From positions 1 through 41,804 of IMG/VR virus record IMGVR_UViG_3300046816_000149: 41,804 nt of DNA. One strand, given 5' to 3'. The notes below the pieces were generated by a model. That model saw only the letters and a list, made by a program, of their open reading frames with translations. It was not told the DNA's origin and ran no database searches. Shown piece after piece: positions 1 to 5,802 of this stretch. The stretch is from a virus. Position numbers and translations under genes: made by a program. Each line of letters starts with the position of its first letter. Positions within the stretch are counted from its first letter, which is position 1.

Positions 1-144
1 ACGGCGACCATGGTGGCGAGGTATTCGTCGGGCGTGGGTTCCAAACCGATCTGCCGGTCAATGCGCCGGGCGCCGCACGAGCATTGACGCGGTGTAGCGT
101 CGCGGTTCGTCCACGTAGCAACGCCGCCCTCTGCATGCCGCTTG
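1..144. repeat. Direct terminal repeat, left copy
   Basis: The first 144 bases recur at 41661..41804 with two mismatches, at positions 44 and 45 (AA here, GG at 41704-41705). The repeat lies inside a methyltransferase gene that reads through it on the minus strand, and both mismatches are silent in that frame. The simplest reading is an assembly overlap of a circular or circularly permuted genome of about 41660 bp, with the mismatches reflecting variation between genomes in the population. A true short terminal redundancy is the alternative. Confidence 0.95.
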
Positions 145-365
145 TAGTCGCTACGATCTGGCCTAGGCACGACATGGCTGCACGCCGCATCCCCGCCGTC
201 CCATAGCGCGGTGCCGTAATCGCGCAAATTCCAATACGGAGGACTGGTGACACAGCACTGCACGCTCTCGGCGGGCAGGGTTGCGAGCACGTCGCGGCAG
301 TCGCCGGCGAGCAGTTGGATCACGTCGGGATCATCTCCAAACGAACGATTGCAGGCGCCTGTCAT
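1..365 (-). CDS. DNA methyltransferase (SPPY type), N-terminal part; gene continues at 41804
   Basis: This is the N-terminal part of a beta-class DNA methyltransferase whose C-terminal part is at 40859..41804. Joined through the 144-bp repeat it gives about 388 residues. Motif IV reads TSPPYW at residues 40-45, a form common in N4-cytosine and some N6-adenine enzymes. It is preceded by QLLAGDCRDVL, typical of phage enzymes of this family. A CSCG knuckle precedes LGLEPTPDEY, and the sequence then runs into MVAVFREVRRVLR at the other end of the window. The start is uncertain. ATG at 365 has no clear ribosome site, ATG at 383 is possible, and GTG at 323 has a GGAG about 11 bases upstream and would begin at VIQLLAGD. 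It is the first gene of the late leftward block. Confidence 0.85.
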   Translation of the reverse strand, partial: MTGACNRSFGDDPDVIQLLAGDCRDVLATLPAESVQCCVTSPPYWNLRDYGTALWDGGDAACSHVVPRPDRSDYKRHAEGGVATWTNRDATPRQCSCGARRIDRQIGLEPTPDEYLATMVA

Positions 366-383
366 TCTGTAACGTGTTAGCAT

Positions 384-484
384 CGCTTGTCAGCGCATCG
401 AGGACACGTCAGACATGCAACAAACGCGCTTCTCATTCCCCCTGTTTGTCCGCATATTGCTGACACCGAACAGGAGACAGACAG
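384..484. promoter_or_regulatory. Divergent intergenic region between methyltransferase and small plus-strand operon
   Basis: This gap separates the leftward methyltransferase and late genes from the rightward 485-1038 operon, so it should hold at least one promoter in each direction. It is less GC-rich than its surroundings. A TTGTCA at 387-392 could be a plus-strand -35 element, but I see no convincing -10. The AGGAG at its right end serves the gene at 485. No strong palindrome was found. The promoter role is inferred from gene arrangement only. Confidence 0.35.
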
Positions 485-637
485 ATGCTTTCCCACCACT
501 TCTTCAACGGCCACACGATCTGGTTCAACCCGCACATGAGTGTCTGGTGCGTAAAGCCCGGCTACTGCACGCACTGCGTCAAAGAGACCGCAACATTTGC
601 AACCTGCGACGCAGCGCATGCTGCGATCGGAGCCTGA
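485..637 (+). CDS. Small unknown protein, 50 aa
   Basis: This 50-codon gene opens the short rightward operon. It has a good ribosome site (AGGAG, then 9 bases to ATG). The product contains a CTHC pair and a further Cys (TCDAAH), with many His and aromatic residues near the N-terminus, which could bind a metal. I recognise no family. The next gene starts 3 bases after its stop, so the two are probably co-translated. It is called real because of the ribosome site and the tight packing with the following genes. A longer open frame over the same bases (415..747) lacks such a site. Confidence 0.55.
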   Translation: MLSHHFFNGHTIWFNPHMSVWCVKPGYCTHCVKETATFATCDAAHAAIGA

Positions 638-640
638 GCC

Positions 641-817
641 ATGAAACAGTTCCGCATCTTCCGCAACCACTTCCTCTGCGATGCCTGCCCCAACGAATGG
701 AGCGACGAGGCGATGGTTGTTGCGGCTTCCTACTGCCCAGCTTGTGACGCTAAATGCGAACCCTACGACAGCACCGCGCTGCTCGACGATGTAACCGTGA
801 CCGAGGAGGCTGAATGA
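641..817 (+). CDS. Small zinc-ribbon-like protein, 58 aa
   Basis: The 58-residue product has two Cys pairs, CDAC at residues 13-16 and CPAC at 32-35, plus a third Cys at 39. This is the pattern of a minimal zinc ribbon. The C-terminus is acidic (TEEAE). Small treble-clef or zinc-ribbon proteins are common in phages and often bind nucleic acid or protein, but no function can be assigned. The gene follows the 50-aa gene after 3 bases, and its stop overlaps the start of the HTH gene (ATGA at 814-817), which implies translational coupling. Confidence 0.65.
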   Translation: MKQFRIFRNHFLCDACPNEWSDEAMVVAASYCPACDAKCEPYDSTALLDDVTVTEEAE

Positions 818-1038
818 CCGGTGCTGAGTTCACCGAGGCGCTTGCTTCGATCGGCTGGTCCCGACGACATCTGGCGTATCTGCTGGAGTGCGATCTGAAG
901 CTGGCGCTGCGCTGGGAACAGGAGGCTGCGCCGATCCCGCCGAGCATTGCGAAGTGGTTGGAGAGGCTTGCGCAGTTTCACATGAAACAACCGCCGCCGG
1001 ATGATTGGCGCGTGCGTTATTCGGTTGGCAGCGACTGA
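814..1038 (+). CDS. Helix-turn-helix DNA-binding protein, 74 aa
   Basis: This is a small Cro/C1-type helix-turn-helix protein. Residues 8-45 read as an HTH: an LASIGWSRRHLAYLL helix pair followed by a recognition segment ending in RWEQ, then IPPSIAKWLERL. It resembles one-domain regulators found in alphaproteobacterial phages and prophages. The ribosome site GAGGAGG lies just before the ATG, and the start overlaps the previous stop by 4 bases. It is the last gene of the 485-1038 operon, and its 3' end overlaps the convergent TerS-like gene by 22 bases. It may control the divergent region at 384-484, but its target is unknown. Confidence 0.7.
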   Translation: MTGAEFTEALASIGWSRRHLAYLLECDLKLALRWEQEAAPIPPSIAKWLERLAQFHMKQPPPDDWRVRYSVGSD

Positions 1039-1379
1039 TCGAGCAGATTGGTTTCATCCTGCGGCGCAGGCTCAACCTTGCCCTCGATGAGTTGCTGCGA
1101 TGTAGCGCGTGCAGCTTCGAGGTGGAGGAGGAAGATGTTTCCGCCGATCTGGGCGGTGAGATCAGTTGATGACAGATCGGGCAGCGTCTTGCGCAGCAGG
1201 CCGAGAGCGGCACGAACTTGCGTATCGGTCATCTCGAAAGGGCCTTTGGGATTGTGACCGTTACCTCCAGCGGGGTCGGCCAAACCCAAAGCGAATGCGT
1301 TCAATCGTTTACAAAGCTGTGTTGTCTGGATGGCTGAACGTGAGCGCGCATCCTGCATTGGGTTCAGTCGTGCGGACAT
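1017..1379 (-). CDS. Putative small terminase subunit-like protein
   Basis: This 120-residue protein has a C-terminal half (MTDTQVRAALGLLRKTLPDL and following) that resembles a compact helical domain found in phage proteins often annotated as small terminase subunit. The N-terminus is basic and could bind DNA. TerS recognises the packaging site and hands DNA to TerL. It is the last gene of the early leftward operon, directly after the NusG-like gene, which it overlaps by 16 bases. On the circular map the next leftward genes are the late block with TerL. The assignment is by motif memory only, and a plain conserved hypothetical is the alternative. ATG at 1358 is a second possible start, but it has no ribosome site. 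Confidence 0.5.
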   Translation of the reverse strand: MSARLNPMQDARSRSAIQTTQLCKRLNAFALGLADPAGGNGHNPKGPFEMTDTQVRAALGLLRKTLPDLSSTDLTAQIGGNIFLLHLEAARATSQQLIEGKVEPAPQDETNLLDQSLPTE

Positions 1380-1936
1380 TCTCGTCGTTCCAGGCTGGCA
1401 ATTGGCATGAACACTTCGCGGATATGGCCGAACATCATCAGTCCAATACGTGCTGTATCGCCATGAACGCCGATGACAGCGCCGACCATACCGCAGGCAG
1501 CCCCTTTGCTGACCACCACAGCCTCGCCCACGGCGATGAGCGACCCGTCTGGGGCACAGGTAGCACGAACCGCCTCGGACGCCTGTAGCGCGCTAATTAT
1601 GCCCCTAGCGACGATGTGCGGTTTCAGCCCTGCCATGAGCAGCCTGGAGATGCCGAGCGTCGAGCGGATTGGCGCCCAGTGCGAGCCAGGGATCACGAAC
1701 ACGTAGCCGGACCAGAGCGGGACGCTGACGCGGTGACGCATTGAGGCCACGACGCGATCGCGGCGGAAGGCGATGGTCATTGGCAGGTAGGCCGTGAAGC
1801 CCTGACGCACCAGGTTCGCTAATGCCCATCGCTCGGCCTGGGGATGAGTTTGGCATACGGCCCAACGGCTACCGCACGCGGCGATGCTGTCGCGGTTGTG
1901 TTCGTCTAGCGCCACTGCAACCGCCGCGTCAAGCAT
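1364..1936 (-). CDS. NusG/RfaH-like transcription factor
   Basis: The 190-residue product has the two-domain build of NusG-family elongation factors. An NGN-like domain covers about residues 23-120 (RWAVCQTHPQAERWAL, then PLWSGYVFV, the conserved strand of the family). A KOW-like domain covers about 136-185 (VGEAVVV, then CGMVGAVIGV). NusG and RfaH bind the clamp helices of RNA polymerase and suppress pausing or Rho termination. The gene is the last but one of the early operon, just before the TerS-like gene and the late block, which is the place of Q in lambdoid phages. A late antitermination role is inferred. The start is uncertain. ATG 1936 overlaps the upstream stop by 8 bases, and ATG 1963 is an alternative. 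Confidence 0.85.
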   Translation of the reverse strand: MLDAAVAVALDEHNRDSIAACGSRWAVCQTHPQAERWALANLVRQGFTAYLPMTIAFRRDRVVASMRHRVSVPLWSGYVFVIPGSHWAPIRSTLGISRLLMAGLKPHIVARGIISALQASEAVRATCAPDGSLIAVGEAVVVSKGAACGMVGAVIGVHGDTARIGLMMFGHIREVFMPIASLERRECPHD

Positions 1937-2201
1937 GGCGTTGGAACTCGCCGCACCAGGCATCGGCGTAGGTTCGCGGGAACATTGCCCAGTTCCTGGT
2001 TTCGGTGACCTCTGCGTCGGTGCCATCGGGCCATTTCACGTTGTGGGCGACGGACAGCATGTGGGCGACGGCGATGATGGCCTCGCCGGCGAACAGCGTG
2101 GCCTGATTGGCGGCGGTTGGCGCATGGCGCCGGCACTCTCCGATCTCGCCCAGGTCGGCCCGCGGTTTCCAGTAGCGGCACATGCTGCACTCGTCGGTCA
2201 T
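1929..2201 (-). CDS. Small Cys-rich protein, 90 aa
   Basis: The product has CSMC (residues 5-8), then GECRRHAP near residue 24 and DAWCGEF close to the C-terminus. These Cys and His positions suggest a zinc site. The pattern CxxC...GECRRHAP...WCGE is familiar from small uncharacterised phage and prophage proteins, but no function is known to me. Its ATG overlaps the stop of the membrane protein gene by one base (TGATG at 2199-2203). An in-frame upstream extension to 2300 would overlap that gene and is rejected. Confidence 0.75.
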   Translation of the reverse strand: MTDECSMCRYWKPRADLGEIGECRRHAPTAANQATLFAGEAIIAVAHMLSVAHNVKWPDGTDAEVTETRNWAMFPRTYADAWCGEFQRHA

Positions 2202-2359
2202 CAGTGCAGCAGCGGGGTGGCGGAGCGGAACAGCTCGGCGGCGATCCAGAAGGCGATGGCGGCCCAGCCGAGATGCGGGCGAGACAGGGCGACGGGCCAT
2301 GCCGATGCGGCGAGCACGGCGCAGACGAAGGCGAACACGAGCAGGATGAGGCTGATCAT
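2201..2359 (-). CDS. Small two-helix membrane protein, 52 aa
   Basis: This 52-residue protein is almost entirely hydrophobic, with one segment at residues 2-24 (ISLILLVFAFVCAVLAA) and another around 30-43 (LGWAAIAFWIAA), separated by a short loop. It could be a small inner-membrane protein. A holin role cannot be excluded, but nothing in the neighbourhood supports lysis because it lies in the early operon. Its ATG overlaps the stop of the replication initiator gene (2359-2361) by one base, and its own stop overlaps the next start, so translation is coupled on both sides. Confidence 0.6.
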   Translation of the reverse strand: MISLILLVFAFVCAVLAASAWPVALSRPHLGWAAIAFWIAAELFRSATPLLH

Positions 2360-3264
2360 CAGGCGGTCCTCCCGAATTGCTGCGCCATGGACGCAGCCTG
2401 GATCTGCTCGCGGGTGAGGTAAGCGGCTTTGGGACGTGGCAGCGGATCGCACAGCGCCATCTGCTCCTCGCGGCTGAGCACGGCGGCTCTGGGCGGGTAG
2501 GCTTTCATGCGCAGGGCGTGGCGCATCTCGGCGAACGCGGCGAGCGCCCGTGCCGGGTCTACCGGCGCATCGAGCGGGTCGGCCTCGGCCTTGGGCAGCG
2601 CGTCATCCGGCGACGGGTCGTCGAGGAACGCATCGGACGAGCGGCCGGGGATCGTGAGCGCCTGGGAGCCGCCGCCACCGGGAGTTGCACCGAGCACGGG
2701 CGCCTTGGGTGGGGCTGCTGGCGGAGCGGCAGCGGGCTTGCTTGCCTTTTCTCCGGAATCTGAATCCTTCGCTGGCTTGCCTCGCGCGCGCTCGCGCGTC
2801 TTAGGGTCTTCTTCTTGGGTACTAAAAGGGTCGGCGGAACTGAGTTCCGGGGTTTGGGAACTGAGTTCCGGGGTCAGTGACGCAGAGTTCCGGGGTATGG
2901 GCGGAACTGTGTTCCGGGGTAGACCGGCACCATTTGCCGGGGCGGAACTATGAGCCGGGGCGGATGTGAGAGCCGGGGAGGAACTGAGTTCCGCACCTAT
3001 AGGTTGTCTCAGAATGTGATAATGGGTCAGCTTGCCGGGTGTCGCATCCACCCGGATCAGCCCTAAGGACACCAGTTCCGGGATCAGTTTCCGGATGTGC
3101 CGCTCGGTCATCCGGGTGAACTTCGCCAGCCTCGGCTGCCCCGTGTAGAAGTGCCCAGTGCAGTTCGCCTGGTCCGCCATGTAGGCCAGGAGCAGCAGTT
3201 GCCCCGAGGTGAGCTTGAGCTTCACGCCCATCTCAAAGGCCCACGCAAATGCCGGTGCGCTCAT
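2359..3264 (-). CDS. Winged-helix replication initiator-like protein
   Basis: The 301-residue product begins with a winged-helix domain (about residues 15-90: LTSGQLLLLAYMAD, then TERHIRKLIPELVSLGLI), of the HTH_36 or phage-O type. A long low-complexity Pro/Ala/Ser linker follows (about 95-210), then a C-terminal segment that may contact a helicase loader or helicase. Proteins of this build start phage or plasmid replication. The linker-coding DNA holds a cluster of iteron-like palindromes (2836-2992), as the lambda O gene contains the lambda origin. The ATG has a GGAGG 9 bases upstream and overlaps the DnaA-like stop by 4 bases. The pairing with a DnaA-like gene supports a replication role. 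Confidence 0.75.
   Translation of the reverse strand: MSAPAFAWAFEMGVKLKLTSGQLLLLAYMADQANCTGHFYTGQPRLAKFTRMTERHIRKLIPELVSLGLIRVDATPGKLTHYHILRQPIGAELSSSPALTSAPAHSSAPANGAGLPRNTVPPIPRNSASLTPELSSQTPELSSADPFSTQEEDPKTRERARGKPAKDSDSGEKASKPAAAPPAAPPKAPVLGATPGGGGSQALTIPGRSSDAFLDDPSPDDALPKAEADPLDAPVDPARALAAFAEMRHALRMKAYPPRAAVLSREEQMALCDPLPRPKAAYLTREQIQAASMAQQFGRTA
2836..2992. repeat. Iteron-like repeat cluster, candidate replication origin
   Basis: Several copies of a unit close to GGAACTGAGTTCCGGGGT lie within 157 bases. Copies with both palindrome arms (GGAAC-N3-GTTCC) begin at 2836, 2857, 2903 and 2980. Half-conserved copies begin near 2879, 2944 and 2962. Start-to-start spacing is 18-24 bases apart from one gap of 41, where a CCGGC/GCCGG inverted repeat (2924-2940) sits. 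The repeats lie in the linker region of the replication initiator gene. They are read in two different frames there (TPELSS in copies 2836 and 2857, PRN in copies 2879 and 2903), so the DNA rather than the peptide is conserved. Less GC-rich stretches flank the cluster at about 2800-2832 and 2995-3025. Confidence 0.75.
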
Positions 3265-3536
3265 GCCGCAGCCCTCCGCAGATCCTCGACCACCGCCGCG
3301 AACGCCGGGTCGCCCGCCATCAAGGCGTCAACCCGCTTAACCGCCTGCATCACGGTCGTATGGTCACGGTTGCCGAATGCCCGCCCGATCGCCGGGAACG
3401 AGGCCGGCGTGGAATGGCGGCACAGCCACATCGCCACCTGGCGCGGCCGCGCCGACGCCTGCCGGGCGGATACCAGGTCGAGCGCCGTCGCCCCCATGCG
3501 GGAGGCCACGAGCTTCTGAATGTCATGGATCGTCAT
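3261..3536 (-). CDS. DnaA domain IV-like DNA-binding protein
   Basis: This 91-residue protein corresponds to the C-terminal DNA-binding domain of DnaA alone. It has the basic loop and helix ARPRQVAMWLCRHST (residues 29-43) and the DnaA signature GRAFGNRDHTTVMQAVKRV (51-69), with the D-H-T-T box contacts at 58-61. In full DnaA this domain binds DnaA boxes. The AAA+ ATPase and helicase-loading domains are absent, so the protein cannot itself open an origin. It could occupy host or phage DnaA boxes or act as a regulator. ATG 3536 is chosen because AAGGGG lies 8 bases upstream and the domain starts there. It overlaps the initiator gene by 4 bases. The 161-bp gap before it is structured. Confidence 0.9.
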   Translation of the reverse strand: MTIHDIQKLVASRMGATALDLVSARQASARPRQVAMWLCRHSTPASFPAIGRAFGNRDHTTVMQAVKRVDALMAGDPAFAAVVEDLRRAAA

Positions 3537-3697
3537 GGACAAGCCCCTTGCGTTACGACTCGGGGCATGCGAAATGGGGTTTGCACCTTCCCATTCGCGG
3601 CCGCCCCGGCCGTTGGTTACAGTTTCAGCGGCCCTCGTGCTTCCAACACGGGGGCCGTCGTCGTTTGTAGCCTGAAACGGGGAGAGCCGAAAGGCGT
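3537..3697 (-). promoter_or_regulatory. Structured leader upstream of DnaA-like gene
   Basis: This is the only sizeable gap in the leftward operon, whose other genes mostly overlap. Read on the minus strand it has an outer stem GTTTCAG/CTGAAAC (3672-3678 with 3622-3628). That encloses an 11-bp stem with one mismatch, CGGCCC-C-CGTG / CACG-A-GGGCCG, with a 7-base loop centred near 3643. A second hairpin pairs 3590-3598 with 3569-3578 (one bulged A). No T-run follows, so a simple terminator is unlikely. A GANTC site (GACTC, 3557-3561) lies just before the ribosome site. An attenuator, RNA-based control element, small RNA or internal promoter are all possible. Confidence 0.5.
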
Positions 3698-3943
3698 TCA
3701 TTGCATGAACTCCCCCGGTATCCGCCCGGTCTTTGCCGTCTCGATCAGCTTCGCCGCGATGGTCTCGGCAATGGCGACGCGCAGGGGGACGTTATCCTCC
3801 TCCAAAAGCAGTACCTGAGCCAGCACAAAGCCGGTCTCGATCACCGCCTGAAACCAACCGCAGTCCGCTGCATCCAGAGCTACGCCGATCAGCTTCGGCA
3901 ACTCCGACTCATGGTTCCAGCCTTCGGGATAGCGGTCGGTCAT
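3698..3943 (-). CDS. Unknown protein, 81 aa
   Basis: This 81-residue protein has no domain I recognise. The sequence is predicted to be mostly helical, with an acidic stretch (LLEEDN) and a hydrophobic run (VIETGFVLAQVLLL) that looks like a buried helix rather than a membrane segment. ATG 3943 overlaps the stop of the upstream gene by 4 bases (ATGA), which favours this start over the longer frame from 3970. A structured 161-bp gap follows before the DnaA-like gene, so this gene may end a translational sub-block. Confidence 0.6.
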   Translation of the reverse strand: MTDRYPEGWNHESELPKLIGVALDAADCGWFQAVIETGFVLAQVLLLEEDNVPLRVAIAETIAAKLIETAKTGRIPGEFMQ

Positions 3944-4386
3944 GCGGCACCGCGCCGCCCGCCATGCCATGCCCGCAGCGCGTCAGCGTGCCGCAGCAAC
4001 GCCATGCCACCACGCCGCATGCGCATCTCATTGTATTCAACGTCGTCGTCGTCCATCAGATCGCGCAGGATGTAGACCGGCTCCTCACCCTGCGGCACGC
4101 GGCGCGGATAGCGCTTCTGCAACGTGTCGGAGAAGAAGTCAGCCTGCCCGCTGTCCAACTCGTCCTGCACCTTGGCATTCGGGTCGTGCCGCTTGCGCAA
4201 TTCCTGCCGCGCCATCTGGCGGACTTCGAGGTGGCAGCCGGCGTAGCCGAGGTAATGCAGCGACGGCTTGAACTCGATGGCGCACATAACGTGCGTGGCA
4301 ATCCACGCCGGGCTGAGTGTCGGCACGTCGCCCTGTTCCTCGATCACCCGCCGGGTTTCGGCGTACAGTTGTTCCTCTGCTGTCAT
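3940..4386 (-). CDS. Unknown protein, 148 aa
   Basis: This is a soluble, charged 148-residue protein. The N-terminal part (EEQLYAETRRVIEEQG, then LSPAWIATHVMCAIE) is helical and reminiscent of uncharacterised proteins in alphaproteobacterial phages. The centre has RQMARQELRKRHD, and the C-terminus is acidic then basic (MDDDDVEYNEMRMRR). No catalytic motif is visible. ATG 4386 overlaps the upstream stop (ATGA at 4383-4386). It lies in the early operon between a conserved phage protein and the 81-aa protein, and nothing in the context defines its job. Confidence 0.65.
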   Translation of the reverse strand: MTAEEQLYAETRRVIEEQGDVPTLSPAWIATHVMCAIEFKPSLHYLGYAGCHLEVRQMARQELRKRHDPNAKVQDELDSGQADFFSDTLQKRYPRRVPQGEEPVYILRDLMDDDDVEYNEMRMRRGGMALLRHADALRAWHGGRRGAA

Positions 4387-4985
4387 TTGCCGATCCTCCC
4401 CAGCCAATCGCGCACCGATGGCGCGAGGTTCTTTGTCGTTGTCTGCATGTGGTCGAGCATGGTGCCGACCAGTTCATTCGGGTCAGCGCTCAGCAGTCCT
4501 TCGCGCTCGAAATCCAGCAGCCGGCCCCACAGCCACAGCGCGCGCTTGTCCACCTGCGTTTGCTTAGGCTCGCTGTGCGCAGCAATGATGCCGGCGGTTG
4601 TTGCCCCAGGCTGCCGTACAGCTTCGTCGAACTCATCGTCTGGTATGTCGGCGAGCTTCTGCCAGTCGGACGACTGCTGCTTGGAAATACCCAGATCGGC
4701 GAGTGTTTCGGTGGTAGGATCATCCGACCGCCGATGTTCTCCCCCTTGCTCACGCCCATTCATGCGAGCGCCGGTTGCCATGCCTTGCTCGCGCTTTAGC
4801 TGCGCCGCTTTACGCTCTGCACGCAGCCTAATCTCGCACGCCTGGCGCTCCGCCTCTACGTTCTTCGCCTGCCGTGCATAGACCTCTATTGCGCGGGCCT
4901 TGTCACGAATGTCTTTGACCTCATCAACGGAATACGCGGCAGTGATCGCGCTGCACATCGCGTCATAGCGGACCATCTCGTTCAT
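4383..4985 (-). CDS. Conserved phage protein, 200 aa, unknown function
   Basis: The N-terminal half (VDEVKDIRDKARAIEVYARQA, then EIRLRAERKAAQLKR) resembles a protein family common in phages and mobile elements. In that family a helical charged region is followed by a T-LADLGI-S segment that resembles a ParB/KorB-like helix-turn-helix, here TLADLGISKQQSSDWQKLA at about residues 94-112. DNA binding is therefore plausible, but no function has been established that I know of. ATG 4985 overlaps the nuclease gene stop by 4 bases. An in-frame extension upstream to 5525 would lie inside the nuclease and GcrA-like genes and is rejected. Confidence 0.75.
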   Translation of the reverse strand: MNEMVRYDAMCSAITAAYSVDEVKDIRDKARAIEVYARQAKNVEAERQACEIRLRAERKAAQLKREQGMATGARMNGREQGGEHRRSDDPTTETLADLGISKQQSSDWQKLADIPDDEFDEAVRQPGATTAGIIAAHSEPKQTQVDKRALWLWGRLLDFEREGLLSADPNELVGTMLDHMQTTTKNLAPSVRDWLGRIGK

Positions 4986-5398
4986 GCCGCCACCCGCGCC
5001 CGCAAATGCACCGCCGCCTCCAACAGCGACGCCTCGACCTCGGCCACGCTGCGGCACAGACAGACAGCCGCCCCGGCATAGATCAGCCGCCGCTGCATCT
5101 CCCGCTGCGCCGCGGACACCACGCCGCGCTTCGCCTTGAGTTCGATGAACACGGCCCGGCCGCGGTGCACCACGCACAGATCCGGGACACCGGCACGCAC
5201 GCCGAGCCCCTTCATGCGCGCCGCCTCGCGGGCATGCCGCTTGCCACCGTTCGGAATGGCGAACGCCACCGCGTCGGCCGGCAGCGCCACGTCGAGGAAC
5301 GCCATCGTCGCCTTCTGCAGGTCGTCCTCTAGGTGCTGCCGCGGCGCTACGTCCGGCAGCATCATCTCGCCAACGAACATGCCGCCCGGCACCCTCAT
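4982..5398 (-). CDS. VRR-NUC domain nuclease
   Basis: The 138-residue product is a single VRR-NUC domain, a PD-(D/E)XK-type nuclease fold seen in phage proteins and in eukaryotic FAN1. Visible motifs are E24 (EDDLQKA), GVPD at 70-73, IELK with E86 and K88, and Q98 in SAAQRE. These give the metal-binding D73, E86 and K88 set. Such phage enzymes cleave branched or flapped DNA, for example Holliday junctions. The partner may be the RecT-like annealing protein in the rightward operon, for which no exonuclease is seen. ATG 5398 has GGAG 8 bases upstream and overlaps the GcrA-like stop by 4 bases. Confidence 0.88.
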   Translation of the reverse strand: MRVPGGMFVGEMMLPDVAPRQHLEDDLQKATMAFLDVALPADAVAFAIPNGGKRHAREAARMKGLGVRAGVPDLCVVHRGRAVFIELKAKRGVVSAAQREMQRRLIYAGAAVCLCRSVAEVEASLLEAAVHLRARVAA

Positions 5399-5802
5399 GC
5401 CACGCGCTCCGCACGCAGGCCGTAGACGCGCCGGTAGTGCGGCTCGCACCACGACGTGCCAGGCCGCACACAGCCTCCGCAGTACAGCCAGGGCGGCCCC
5501 GAGCCGTTGAGCCATTTGCACTCACCCGCCGGCGGCGGCGCAGGAGGCGGCGGCGGCACGGGCATAGGCGCCACCACCGGCTTGCGCTTGCGCACCACGG
5601 GCGCCGGCTTGAGCTTCAGCACCTGGCCCGGCCGGCAGCCGCCGCCGTAGTTGTTGCCCTGCAGCCGGATGCCGAGGCGCCGGCATTTGCCGATGATCTG
5701 GTTTTTGGTGAGATCCATGGCCGCGCCGATCGCCGAGCCGGACAGCCCCTCGGCCACCAGCCGCCGCAGCATCGCCGTCCGCGCCTCGGGCCACGGGCTC
5801 AT
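5395..5802 (-). CDS. GcrA-family cell cycle regulator-like protein
   Basis: The 135-residue protein matches both ends of GcrA. The N-terminal DNA-binding domain (residues 4-45) has W, then LVAEGLSGSAIGAAM and LTKNQIIGKCRRLGI, matching the T-x-N-x-x-I-G-K-x-x-R-L-G signature. A Pro/Lys-rich linker (60-92) follows. The C-terminal sigma70-interacting type domain (95-127) has CKW, YCG, WCEPH and a final Tyr. Caulobacter GcrA binds sigma70 RNA polymerase and activates promoters carrying methylated GANTC. The Cys pattern here is C95, C108, C111 and C119. The start at 5802 overlaps the upstream TAA (TAATG). The family is an alphaproteobacterial hallmark and supports that host. Mimicry or replacement of the host protein is inferred. 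Confidence 0.88.
   Translation of the reverse strand: MSPWPEARTAMLRRLVAEGLSGSAIGAAMDLTKNQIIGKCRRLGIRLQGNNYGGGCRPGQVLKLKPAPVVRKRKPVVAPMPVPPPPPAPPPAGECKWLNGSGPPWLYCGGCVRPGTSWCEPHYRRVYGLRAERVA

Noticed and set aside
415-747. 110-codon plus-strand frame at the left end
   Set aside because: It overlaps the better supported 485-637 and 641-817 genes, which have a ribosome site, coupling and Cys pairs, while this frame has none.
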